DNA from: Roseibium sp. Sym1
Lineage (GTDB): Bacteria > Pseudomonadota > Alphaproteobacteria > Rhizobiales > Stappiaceae
Assembly (NCBI RefSeq): GCF_027359675.1
Contig: NZ_CP114787.1
Span: 62,001 to 126,000 of the forward strand
Direction of reading: 5' to 3'
Length of the DNA stretch: 64,000 nt
Part shown: one piece after another, positions 17,226 to 25,953 of the stretch
How the letters are laid out: each line of letters starts with the position of its first letter
How positions within the stretch are numbered: the first letter of the stretch is position 1
Position numbers and translations under genes: made by a program
The notes under the pieces: model-generated
The model's input: only the letters and a program-made list of their open reading frames with translations
Database searches by the model: none
What the model was told of the DNA's origin: nothing

Positions 17226-18105
17226 GACATGCAGGCTGCGGACCCTGCGCTTCGATGGCGGCACCGAGGACGGCGCTCGGCTGATCGAGGTCGAAAACGC
17301 GGCCGGGCTCTCAATCGATCTACTTCCCGATCGGTGCCTTGATGTCGGGATTGTGCGCTATCGCGGCGTGCCTTTCGGATGGATCGGCGAAAACGGGCTG
17401 GCCCCGGCCCGACCGGGAGAGATGGATCAGGCCCTTGGCGGTCTGCTCTGCACTTGCGGATTTGATCACATCCGCCAACCGGCGAACGACGGCCTCCGGC
17501 ACTTCCCGCTGCATGGCTCCATGTCGCTGAGGCGCGCTATCGTGACAACGACGCAAGTGCTGGAGGACGGTTCCGCCGAGGTCTGTGCAACGGTCGCCCA
17601 CGGAACCCTTTCAGGTCAGTCCTGGCGGCTCCATCGACGCGTGACACTGCCTCCCGACCGTGCCGAAATCAGTATTGAAGACCGGGTTGAAGCGCGCGGG
17701 CGAGGGGAGATCACGCCCATCATGGCACTCTATCACATCAATCTCAGCGCCCCGCAATTTTGCCCGGATACTCTAGTCGAGGTCGCAACTCGCATGCGTC
17801 CGGACCTGCCCGGCACCGAGGACTTCACCTTCTGCGAACCCGCACCGGCCAATGGGCAACTTATCCAGGTGTCGGATGGTGGAAGGGATCCGCGACGGTG
17901 CTTCCGGTTGTTGTTCGACAAGCAGGCCCTGCCTTGGCTACAGTTTCATCGACGTACGGCGGCTGGCGGCGGTCTTTTCTGTATCGAACCGACCACTCAT
18001 AACCGTCAGCCTCGCGGTGAACTCCTGCGCGATGAAACGCCGCTTAACGATTCTGTCGAGCGCCGTTTTCAGTTAGTCATGAGCTTCGGGTCGGGGTCCG
18101 CCTGA
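17218..18105 (+). CDS. DUF4432 family, aldose-1-epimerase-like protein
   Basis: 295 residues from the ATG at 17218, which overlaps the ATPase stop by 8 bp. The sequence has the galactose-mutarotase-like features of DUF4432: EVENAAGLSIDLLPDRCLDV, GLLCTCGFDHIRQPANDG, HGSMSLRRA and LYHINLSAPQF. It probably interconverts anomers of, or otherwise handles, the sugar imported by this operon. It is a member by fold; the specific reaction is unproven. It is the last gene of the operon. Confidence 0.78.
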   Translation: MAETCRLRTLRFDGGTEDGARLIEVENAAGLSIDLLPDRCLDVGIVRYRGVPFGWIGENGLAPARPGEMDQALGGLLCTCGFDHIRQPANDGLRHFPLHGSMSLRRAIVTTTQVLEDGSAEVCATVAHGTLSGQSWRLHRRVTLPPDRAEISIEDRVEARGRGEITPIMALYHINLSAPQFCPDTLVEVATRMRPDLPGTEDFTFCEPAPANGQLIQVSDGGRDPRRCFRLLFDKQALPWLQFHRRTAAGGGLFCIEPTTHNRQPRGELLRDETPLNDSVERRFQLVMSFGSGSA

Positions 18106-18150
18106 GTTGTTCTCGGGCGCGGGATTATCCCGCGAACAGGAAGGGCGGCG

Positions 18151-18504
18151 TCATTCTGCCGCGCTTGCGGTCCCGTCGAAGGCGCCCTCGACCTCCCAGC
18201 GGCGCGCGATGGAGCCAAGCGTGTCCAGCACGCCACGCAGCTCCGCGCCGCGCTCAGTCAACCCGTATGTTACAGCCGGTGGGATGGTCATGGCCTGTTC
18301 GCGCCAGACCACACCGGCATGTTCCAGCATCCGCAACCGCTCGGTCAGGACGCGAGTGGAAATTCCGGGCACCAGACGCTTGATCGCACCGAAACGCTGC
18401 GGTCCCTGCTCGGACAGAACCCAGAGGATGTATATCGTCCAAGGGCCTGTGATGACACGCAGCAGTGCCTCCATCGGGCAGGAAGGGGGCAGGACGCTCT
18501 TCAT
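18151..18504 (-). CDS. HxlR-family HTH regulator
   Basis: 117 residues. The family pattern is complete: a Cys near the N-terminus (PPSCPMEALLRVITGPWTIY), then ILWVLSEQGPQRFGAIKRLV, the recognition region GISTRVLTERLRMLEHAGVV and the wing YGLTERGAELRGVL. Proteins of this group often sense electrophiles or redox stress through the conserved Cys. It is divergent from a DoxX/DODA/NmrA/GST cluster, which it probably controls. Confidence 0.88.
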   Translation of the reverse strand: MKSVLPPSCPMEALLRVITGPWTIYILWVLSEQGPQRFGAIKRLVPGISTRVLTERLRMLEHAGVVWREQAMTIPPAVTYGLTERGAELRGVLDTLGSIARRWEVEGAFDGTASAAE

Positions 18505-18637
18505 CGTGGATAGCCCTCACAGTCAAAGGAAGTTAGTTACTTTTACGTTCCTACTTTCTCCAATGAAGCAAGGCATCTAAAGATACTTAACGAGAAAACG
18601 GCGGCTGAACAAGCCGTTGCAAACAGGGAGAGCGGCA
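18505..18637. promoter_or_regulatory. Divergent promoter region with HxlR-like repeat
   Basis: The gap between the divergent HxlR and DoxX genes is AT-rich. It contains TACTTT-TACGTTCC-TACTTT (about 18538-18557), a direct repeat with one-turn spacing that is a plausible HxlR site. No experimentally known consensus is matched exactly. Confidence 0.3.
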
Positions 18638-19045
18638 ATGGGCGACAAAGTGGCAAAGTATGTCTATTGGATTGCGACCGGCCTTGTGGCGCTGGTCTAA
18701 CTGGGTGCGGCGGCCTTCTACATCTCGTCCCACGACATGGTCGCGGGCATGTATCGCGAGGTGCTGGGCTATCCCACCTACATCATCTGGCCGCTCGCGA
18801 TTCTGAAGATCGTCGGCGCGGTGGTGATCCTCTGGCGCCCTTCGGCGATGCTGGTGGATTGGGCCTATGCGGCGATGTTCTGGCATCTGGTGCTAGCCAT
18901 TGGGGCGCATGTGGGCGCGGGCGATCCGGGCTGGCCGCCGGCTCTGGCGACCTGGGTGCTTCTGATCGCCTCGTGGCTGACCGCCAATCGCGTGCGGGCG
19001 GTCAAGTCGGCCTACGCGCCCGCGTTTCCGTCAGCGGCGAACTGA
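18638..19045 (+). pseudogene. DoxX-like membrane protein with premature TAA codon
   Basis: The frame from ATG 18638 reads MGDKVAKYVYWIATGLVALV, meets a TAA at 18698-18700, and continues without interruption as LGAAAFYISSHDMVAGMYRE, then three more hydrophobic segments to 19045. The whole is a typical four-helix DoxX-like protein of ~135 residues. Only one codon is wrong. A shortened product from the ATG at 18737 would lack the first helix. Confidence 0.7.
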
Positions 19046-19111
19046 TCCGATGCCGAGCTGCCACGGCGCTGCCCATCCACACTCGGCTTTGGGGTTCGAA
19101 AGGACGACGAC

Positions 19112-19927
19112 ATGACGGACAGACAGCCGACAATGTTTGTTCCCCATGGCGGCGGCCTGTGTTTCTTCATGGACTGGAACCCGCCTGACACCTGGGATAG
19201 GCAACGCCGATTCCTCGAGAATTTGCCTGCGAGCCTGTCGGCAAAGCCCAAGGCGCTCCTCGTGATCTCGGGTCATTGGGAGGAGCGGGTGTTTACCGTG
19301 CAGACCAACCCCGCGCCGCCGCTGCTGTTCGACTATCAGGGATTTCCGCTGCACACATATCAGCTGACTTGGCCCGCGCCGGGCGATCCCGAGCTGGCGG
19401 CCCGCGCGAGCGGACTTCTGGAAGGCGCAGGGTTCCAAACCGGGGCCGACCCAGCGCGCGGCTTCGATCATGGGGTGTTCGTTCCGCTAAAGGTGGCTTT
19501 TCCAGAGGCCGACATCCCCACCGTCCAGTTGAGCCTGCGCGCCGATCTCGACCCCGCGGCGCATCTCGCCGCCGGTCGCGCGCTGGCGCCCTTGCGCGAC
19601 GAAGGGGTGCTGATCATCGGGTCCGGCAACACCTATCACAATATGGCCGTCATGATGCGCGCCATGCGCGGCGGGGCGGAGGGCAACGTGCGCGGCCTCG
19701 ATTTCGACCGATGGCTCACGAGTGCTGTGACCCATGAAGACCCCGAGGTGCGGCACGCCATGCTGGCCGCGTGGGATCAGGCGCCCGGCGCACGCGACGC
19801 CAATCCGCGCGAGGAACATCTGATCCCGTTGCACGTCGCGGCCGGGGCCGCCCTTGCGGATCGGGGAGGCAAGACCCTCGAGGATCACGTATTGGGCGCG
19901 GTCGAAAGCGCCTTCAGATTTGGATAG
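19112..19927 (+). CDS. DODA-type class III extradiol ring-opening dioxygenase
   Basis: 271 residues, family length. Metal-binding histidines are visible in VPHGGG (near residue 12), SGHWEE, FDHGVFVPL and the C-terminal REEHLIPLHVAAG. The group (LigB/YgiD/plant DODA) opens catechol-type rings with a non-haem metal. The physiological substrate here is unknown. It lies 66 bp after the DoxX pseudogene and 8 bp before the DUF5519 gene, in one presumed operon under HxlR control. Confidence 0.85.
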   Translation: MTDRQPTMFVPHGGGLCFFMDWNPPDTWDRQRRFLENLPASLSAKPKALLVISGHWEERVFTVQTNPAPPLLFDYQGFPLHTYQLTWPAPGDPELAARASGLLEGAGFQTGADPARGFDHGVFVPLKVAFPEADIPTVQLSLRADLDPAAHLAAGRALAPLRDEGVLIIGSGNTYHNMAVMMRAMRGGAEGNVRGLDFDRWLTSAVTHEDPEVRHAMLAAWDQAPGARDANPREEHLIPLHVAAGAALADRGGKTLEDHVLGAVESAFRFG

Positions 19928-19935
19928 GAGCAACC

Positions 19936-20433
19936 ATGAGCTTCGAACTTCCCTAACGGCATGGACCGCGCCCCGAAACCACCGATTGCGCACCGCATGA
20001 GCAGGTGTCCCAGAACTCGTCGACTAAGATTCACGCGTTGTTCAAGGAAAAGGCGTTCGCCCTGCCCTTCGTCGAGCGCTGCTGGTCGGGCATTTCGGTC
20101 CCCGGCGCCGAGGCCCTGGTGCTTCCGGTAGCCCACGCATGCGGACCACGCGAGGCCTTCATGATCGGGCGCGAGTTTGCCCATGTGCACCCCGCCCACG
20201 ATGGCTCGTCGCACCTGATGCTGCCCCCATCCGTGGTTGAGGAACTGATCGCGAAAGGTTGGGGCGAACCGCATCCCATGGCTCGGCTGGGCTACATCCC
20301 AGCCACGGCGGTCATGGCTTTCGCCCCGCGTGACGAGAACGAGGTCGATGTCATGCTGCGCCTGCTGACCACGAGCTGGGACTTCGCTCGCGGCAAGCTG
20401 GCGAACCCCGCCCCCGTCCATATCCACGGCTGA
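19936..20433 (+). pseudogene. DUF5519 (luciferase-domain) protein with early TAA codon
   Basis: From ATG 19936 the frame reads MSFELP, then TAA (19954-19956), then RHGPRPETTDCAPHEQVSQN and the full DUF5519 core (SVPGAEALVLPV, EAFMIGREFAHVHPAHDG, GWGEPHPMARLGYIP). Codon 7 is the only defect. CAA (Gln) to TAA would be one transition. A truncated protein could start inside, at or near 20005. The family has no established function. A degenerate relative lies at 10151. Confidence 0.7.
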
Positions 20434-20473
20434 GAGCAAAAGCCTCCTCAGCAGTCAGAACAGGAGACCAACC

Positions 20474-21373
20474 ATGTCCGACATTCAGAACGGCCCCTTC
20501 ATAGTCACCGGCGCCTCCGGCCAGCTTGGCCGGCAGGTGGTCGACTTGCTGCTGCAGGCCGGCGCCGGTCCGATCATCCCCGTATCGCGCAATACCGAAA
20601 AGCTGGCCGACCTCGCCGACAAGGGTGTCGAGACCCGCAAGGGCGATTTCAACGATCCAGCGTCGCTTGCGGCTGCCTTTACTGACGGCAAGCGTCTCCT
20701 CATCATTTCGACCGACGATCTCCACCCGGGCAAGCGTCTCGCTGCCCATTCCAACGCGGTTGCGGCGGCCAAGGCGGTGGGCATTGGGCATATCGTCTAT
20801 ACATCGTTTGCGGGCCCGGTCCCGGAAAGTCCGATCGGATTCGCCCGCGACCACGAAGGGACCGAGAAGCTGATCGCGGACAGTGGGGCGGATTACACGA
20901 TCCTGCGCAACAACATGTACACCGACTTTCTGCTGATGGGCGGCTCGCAGAGCGTCGCCATGGGCAAGCACTTCGCCGCCGCGGCAGAGGGCAAGACCGG
21001 ATATGTGACGCGGGCGGATTGCGCCCGTGCCGCAGCCGCGGCGCTAATGACGGCGACGGGAAAGCAGACCCTCGATATCACCGGGCCGCAGACGGTCAGC
21101 CAGGCTGAGGTCGCAGCGATCCTGTCCGACGTCGCGGGCAAGGAGATCCCGTACATCGCGCTGCCAGCCGAGGCTCTGGCGCAGGCGATGATTGGAAACG
21201 GCTTGCCGGAATTCATGGCGCGGGTCTTCGTTTCCTTCGACGAGGCAATGGCGCAGGGTTTCCTCGATGTGGCCAGCGACGACCTGAAGACGCTGACTGG
21301 CCAACCTGGCCAATCGGTGCGCGACTTCCTGATAGCGAACCGCGCGGCACTATTGACGCCGCCGCAGCGCTGA
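20474..21373 (+). CDS. NmrA-like NAD(P)H-dependent oxidoreductase (QOR2 type)
   Basis: 299 residues of the atypical SDR group. The nucleotide motif is TGASGQLGRQVVDLL at residues 12-26; the segment VYTSFAGPVPESPIGFARDH and the LRNNMY region match quinone oxidoreductase 2-like proteins. It is preceded by GGAGA (20463). Neighbours (DODA, GST) suggest a role in quinone or electrophile detoxification. Confidence 0.82.
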   Translation: MSDIQNGPFIVTGASGQLGRQVVDLLLQAGAGPIIPVSRNTEKLADLADKGVETRKGDFNDPASLAAAFTDGKRLLIISTDDLHPGKRLAAHSNAVAAAKAVGIGHIVYTSFAGPVPESPIGFARDHEGTEKLIADSGADYTILRNNMYTDFLLMGGSQSVAMGKHFAAAAEGKTGYVTRADCARAAAAALMTATGKQTLDITGPQTVSQAEVAAILSDVAGKEIPYIALPAEALAQAMIGNGLPEFMARVFVSFDEAMAQGFLDVASDDLKTLTGQPGQSVRDFLIANRAALLTPPQR

Positions 21374-21383
21374 GGACGGAACT

Positions 21384-22019
21384 ATGCGGCTTTACAACGC
21401 CAACTTCTCGCCCAACGCCCTGCGCGTGCGCGCTGTGGCCTTCGAACTGGGCATCGACATCGAGATCGTCGAGATCGATCTTCGTAGGGGCGACAACCGC
21501 GCCGGAGAATTCCTCCGGCGCAATCCCAACGCCAAGGTGCCTGTCCTTGAGGACGGCGATTTCTTTCTATGGGAGTCGCGGGCGATCTGCGGCTACCTGG
21601 TCAGCCAGACCCCCGACGCGGGTCTGGTACCGTCTGCGCCGAGGAAACGGGCGCTGATGAACCAGTGGGCCTGGTGGCAGGCCATCCATCTGGGTCCAGC
21701 CATGCAGAAACTGTCCTTCGAGCTGTTCCTGAAGGAGAAACTCGGCATGGGCGATGCCGACCATGCGGCGGTCGAAGCTGAGCGCAAGGCTACCGATCAG
21801 TTTCTCGACGTGCTGGAAGAGGGTCTGGCCCGGCAGGACTGGATCACCGGCGATCTCAGCCTTGCGGATTTCTACCTGGCCACGACCTTCATGTATCGCA
21901 AGCAGGCTGCAATCTCGCTGGAGACCCGGCCCGCCGTTGCCGCCTGGATCGAACGGCTGGAGGCGAGGGACAGCTGGCATAAGGCGATGGTCCCGCTGAA
22001 CGCGCTCTTGGGACTCTGA
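21384..22019 (+). CDS. Glutathione S-transferase
   Basis: 211 residues. The N-terminal thioredoxin-like domain has YNANFSPNALRVRAVAFELG (Ser in the glutathione-activating region), NPNAKVPVLEDGDFFLWES and the Glu-Ser pair that binds the gamma-glutamyl group. The C-terminal helical domain contains ITGDLSLADFYLAT with the N-capping box. It is the last gene of the HxlR-linked cluster, 10 bp after the NmrA-like gene. Confidence 0.88.
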   Translation: MRLYNANFSPNALRVRAVAFELGIDIEIVEIDLRRGDNRAGEFLRRNPNAKVPVLEDGDFFLWESRAICGYLVSQTPDAGLVPSAPRKRALMNQWAWWQAIHLGPAMQKLSFELFLKEKLGMGDADHAAVEAERKATDQFLDVLEEGLARQDWITGDLSLADFYLATTFMYRKQAAISLETRPAVAAWIERLEARDSWHKAMVPLNALLGL

Positions 22020-22067
22020 CTGTTGATTTCCGCAGAGTACTGACTTGGGATTGGACTGCGCCATGAG

Positions 22068-22290
22068 GGTGGACACTGTTCAGGCTGCTGTTTTGCCAGT
22101 CTGCCGGATGTGTTGATCCTCAAACTTCTGCAGGCTCAGATAGCCGAGCGCCGTAAGTAGGCAAGGTGTTCGACGATGTCCTCGAAGGCTATCGGATAGA
22201 TGGCTCTGACCATCAGCGTTTTCATGAAGCTCTCAGCAGGCCAAGCCTTGGCGTTCTCGTATGGATTGCCTCTGCGACCTAGTCCGCTGT
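22068..22290 (-). pseudogene. IS3-family orfB, 3' remnant
   Basis: On the minus strand the sequence encodes GNPYENAKA, ESFMKTLMVRAIYPIAFEDI and, after a deletion/frameshift, ALGYLSLQKFEDQHIRQTGK ending at TGA. This is the C-terminal end of an IS3-type integrase. It is separated from its upstream half (near 23783-23900) by an IS5-type element. Confidence 0.7.
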
Positions 22291-23782
22291 TAACAAGCGG
22301 GATTGAGAGATGATTGGTCGGTGATTGGGCGCATGATGCGGATGATGATTTTTCGCAATAGTGTTCTGAGCTACTTGAGGATGAGGCGCAGGTTGTAGCC
22401 GACGGCGCTCATGACGGCGTTGATGGTGTCGCCGAGACGGCCCTTGAGAAAGTTCCGACCCAGGTGGCCGTCTGTTTTGCAATGGCCGATGACGGCCTCA
22501 ATGGCCGAGCGCCGCCTGAGTTCGCGTTTTACCTGTCCATGCGCGCCGCGTTTCTGACCCGACCTGTAGACCCGCAGCGGGTTTGGAGCGTTTTGGCCGC
22601 GGTAGCCTTTGTCGATATAGACGCGTTCGATCTCGCGGTCGGTGAGCGCCTGCGTTTCCTCCAGCATGTCCTTGAGCGTATGGCCGTCATAGGGATTGCC
22701 GGGCAGCGCCCTGGCATGCAGGATGAACTGGCTGCCCTTGCAGCGTTTGTTGGTGGTGGTCAGCGATACCTTGACGCCGAACTCGTAAGGCGCATGGGCC
22801 TTGCCCTTGCCGATGCACTCGGTCTCCGGCGCGTGCCAGCAATAGAGCTTGCGGCCACGCTGGCGCTGCTTCTGGTGGCGGATCTGCATGGCATTCGACA
22901 GGGGCACGGCGAAGACCTGCGCCAAGGCGTCGTCGCCGTCGATCCTGCGGCCGATGTCGTGGCTCAGCCGGCCGAGCCGAGTGCGCAGGAATTACAGTTG
23001 CCTGTTATGGCGCTTGAATTGCTTGGCATGGGCATAGCACCCGGCCATCATCGCCGCGGTCCCGGCCACCCGGACGTAGGACTGGCGCAGCGGCACCTTG
23101 TGGGCTCTGGCCAGCTTGCCCAGCTGCTCGGTGGCGCTGAGCATCAGCCTGGCGTCGGTCGGAAAGGCGATGTTCTTCGGCTGTACCGTGGTCGTGACCT
23201 TCGCCAGGTCGGCCTTCTTCAAGGCGCCTGCGTCATGGGCAACCCGCAGCGTCTCGGCCAGCAGGATATCCAGCCTGTCGCCGATCCGCTTGCGCCAGTG
23301 GCTCAATCCCGAGCGCTCGTGCGGCAGCGCGTGCTGGAAGAATTCCTCACCGGTGAAATACTGGAAATACGGGTCGTGCACCCAGCGCTCCCCGACCTGT
23401 TCGTCCGACAGGCCATAGGTGTGCTTCAGCATCAGCATGCCGATCATGAAGCGGACCAGCTCTGCCGGTCGGCCCTGGTCGGAAAAGCAGTCCGCCAGTT
23501 CCTCGTCGGTCCAGTCCCAGTCGATCCTGTCAGCCAGCCGGACGAGTTCGTGCCTCATATTGATGATCTGATCAAGACGGGCGCGGAAGAGATCGTCATG
23601 ATCGGCCTTCGCGGGCTCTTTCGGTCGCATCGAATTCCCCAAAACCACTGCTCCGAGGGAATCACAACCAGCCCGGAAAGGGGAATCCCGAAACGCGAGA
23701 AAACCGTAGGCAATCCCGCCGTTTCCTGCAAAACCGATTAAAACAAAAAATGGAAACCGGTTAAAAAGTCAGACGCTTGTCA
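22291..23782. mobile_element. IS5-type insertion sequence, degenerate
   Basis: Short, imperfect inverted ends (TAACAAGCG at 22291-22299 and the complement of TGACAAGCG at 23774-23782) bracket one transposase gene. No exact target duplication is seen; CTAG and CTAA near the two flanks are only similar. The insertion splits an IS3-type orfB, so it came later than that element. Confidence 0.6.
22371..23630 (-). pseudogene. IS5-family transposase with one in-frame TAA
   Basis: From ATG 23630 the frame encodes DWTDEELADCFSDQGRPAEL, HDPYFQYFTGEEFFQH and KVTTTVQPKNIAFPTDARLM. It stops at TAA (22992-22994) after KRHNRQL and resumes in the same frame with FLRTRLGRLSHDIG, GNPYDGHTLKDMLEET, YIDKGYRG and RRRSAIEAVIGHCK to 22371. 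Relatives have Lys (AAA) at the stop position, so a single base change explains it. Otherwise the protein is full length. Confidence 0.82.
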
Positions 23783-23900
23783 GTTCTTCACGCGCGACTA
23801 ACGATCGAGCCGACCAGACCGTTCGTAGTCAGTGCATCGCGGTAGATTTCGGCAGCGAACTGAGATCCCCGATCGGAGCTGGTTCATTGCCTTATCCGGA
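23783..23900 (-). pseudogene. IS3-family orfB, upstream remnant
   Basis: The minus strand reads DRGSQFAAEIYRDALTTNGL followed by VGSIVSR, the segment that precedes GNPYENAKA in IS3 transposases. It is therefore the other side of the insertion target of the IS5-type element. The rest of the orfB is absent. Confidence 0.6.
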
Positions 23901-24275
23901 TTCCGCGATTGGGTACGCCAGAGCACAATAACCCCCTGAAATACATTAATTCTCAGAGTCTGCTCTCCGAAACCTCTATCCGAGAATACGCCCGAATTTG
24001 CCGCCCCTCCCTTGATCCTACAGCACGTACGAACTGGGATATGTCTCCTAGAACAATTGGCGTTAGAAGCTGCCTCGCCAGCGTTCGGTTAAATTGCGGT
24101 GAGCCGCTTCGTAGTTGGTGCGACGAAAGGGAAGAAAACTTTCGGCAGCAAGCCCAATGGCGCCGGATACTGTAACGTGATCGACCTCGCGGGACACATT
24201 TAAGTACTTGACATCTCTCTGGCTCATGCGGTCCGGTACGAACGGCAACAACCAAAACGAGTGCCAAACCGATTA
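23901..24275. other. Intergenic stretch upstream of the MmgE/PrpD gene
   Basis: No gene is supported. The stretch is less GC-rich than its surroundings. A TTGACA (24207-24212) might be a -35 element, but no convincing -10 follows at normal spacing. Confidence 0.35.
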
Positions 24276-25682
24276 ATGGGCTCATGGGAGACATTCTTGA
24301 TCGACACTAGAACAGACTGGAGCGCTTCAACCATAGAGGGAACTGCGAAGCTGGCCGAATTTGCTTCGTCGCTGTCAATAGGTGATGTCCCAACGCATGT
24401 AGTTGAGCGAGCGGTCGACCTTTATGTTGACTGGGCTGGATCCGCATTTTCCGGTGCACGTCATCGGGCAATCGTTGCGATCGATGATTTCGCAAAGGAA
24501 ATGGGTCCCGATCAGGGGAGATCGGAAGTACTTATCTCAGGCCGCATGACGTCACCATATTTTGCCGCTTTTGTGAATGCTGCCGCTTCGCATGTTTCCG
24601 AACAGGACGATGTCCATAATGGCTCCGTGTTTCATCCTGGTGCGGTCGTTTTTCCTGCTGGGCTAGCGATCGCGCAGCATTGCAATGCGAGCGGAACCGA
24701 ATTTTTAACGGCGTGCGTTGCCGGATACGAAACCGGAATCCGCATCGGGGAATATCTCGGCCTTCCACACTACAAGATCTTTCATACGACTGGAACTGCA
24801 GGAGCGCTTGCTGCGGCTGCCGTGGCAGGACGTCTTCTCAAACTCGATTCCCAGCAGATGTTGAACGCTCTTGGCTCTGCCGGCACTCAGGCCGCAGGTC
24901 TTTGGGAGTTTCTTAAAGATGCGGCAGATTCCAAACAGCTTCATACTGCGAATGCTGCCGGCAATGGTGTGATTGCGGCAAGCCTTGCCGCCCGAGGTTT
25001 CACGGGTGCAAAACAAATCCTTGAAGGCGAAAAAGGAATGGCCGCTGGAATGTCTTCGAACTGTGCACTGGAGAAGATCAGTACCGGGTTGGGTGTCAGA
25101 TGGGGTCTTGCAGAGACGTCGTTTAAGTATCATGCATCGTGCCGCCACACTCATCCTGCTGCAGATGCTCTTCTTGAGCTGATGCTGGAGAATTACTTGA
25201 ACGCCGAGGACATCGAGCATGTCACCGCGCATGTGCACCAGGCAGCACTTGATGTACTGGGCTCAGTCACCTTCCCAACCACTGTCCATCAGGCGAAGTT
25301 CTCCATGCCCGCAACGTTGGCACTGATTGCAATCCACCGGCGAGCCGGCATGGCCGAGTTCGACGGCATCCTTGAAAATGAACAGGCAAGGTCGTTCATG
25401 AACAGGATCGATATGGCTTTTGATCCCGAAGTGGAAAAGAAATACCCGGCATCCTGGATCGGAAAAGTATCTGTGACGCTAAAAGACGGGACAGTCCTAA
25501 GGCACCGCGTCGCAGAACCAAAAGGCGACCCTGGGAATACCCTGACGCGCGATGAGATTGAAGAAAAGGCGGGTCGTCTGGCAGAATATGGTGGAGTCCT
25601 GGACGCAGACAGGTGGGCGCAAGTTTCGCGTACTCTCTGGTCGGTCGCGTCAAGTGATGGGATCGGGCCACTTCTTGTCTGA
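24276..25682 (+). CDS. MmgE/PrpD family protein
   Basis: About 468 residues from ATG 24276. A TTG at 24297 has a better Shine-Dalgarno sequence (GGGAG) and may be the true start. Family landmarks are ERAVDLYVDWAGSAFSGARH, the FVNAAASHVSEQDDVHNGSV core with its Asp-Asp-His, FHTTGTAGALAAAAVAGRLL, and KYHASCRHTHPAADALLEL. The family includes 2-methylcitrate dehydratase, cis-aconitate decarboxylase and other hydro-lyases; substrate is not predictable. Its lower GC and isolation between an IS region and a convergent operon suggest separate acquisition. Confidence 0.85.
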   Translation: MGSWETFLIDTRTDWSASTIEGTAKLAEFASSLSIGDVPTHVVERAVDLYVDWAGSAFSGARHRAIVAIDDFAKEMGPDQGRSEVLISGRMTSPYFAAFVNAAASHVSEQDDVHNGSVFHPGAVVFPAGLAIAQHCNASGTEFLTACVAGYETGIRIGEYLGLPHYKIFHTTGTAGALAAAAVAGRLLKLDSQQMLNALGSAGTQAAGLWEFLKDAADSKQLHTANAAGNGVIAASLAARGFTGAKQILEGEKGMAAGMSSNCALEKISTGLGVRWGLAETSFKYHASCRHTHPAADALLELMLENYLNAEDIEHVTAHVHQAALDVLGSVTFPTTVHQAKFSMPATLALIAIHRRAGMAEFDGILENEQARSFMNRIDMAFDPEVEKKYPASWIGKVSVTLKDGTVLRHRVAEPKGDPGNTLTRDEIEEKAGRLAEYGGVLDADRWAQVSRTLWSVASSDGIGPLLV

Positions 25683-25953
25683 CACACCAGACTCATATCC
25701 ATTCCGACAGACCAAAAAAATCCATCGGGTATGGTAACGGATGGTGCAATTAGCGACATGATTGGCCGCATCGCCGCGCCTTAGGGAGCAATCGATGATA
25801 CAAAGCGCCATCTCGTCTCGACGCTGCGGCGTCGGACGGGCATCCCAGATGTCGGCTGCCGAAATCCTGATCCGGAAAAGCGCCGCGCCGCCTCCCGCAT
25901 CGACATCCCATCTTCGATCGCAAACACCCGCCTCCGCGTTCATCGAAGATGCT
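25683..25953. other. Convergent intergenic stretch, nothing recognised
   Basis: This lies between the MmgE/PrpD stop and the 3' end of the truncated acyl-CoA dehydrogenase. The open frames are short and without features. Confidence 0.35.

Noticed and set aside
24061..24067. GTTAGA half-site near 24070 as a fourth operator
   Set aside because: No matching TCTAAC arm at the right spacing; likely chance.
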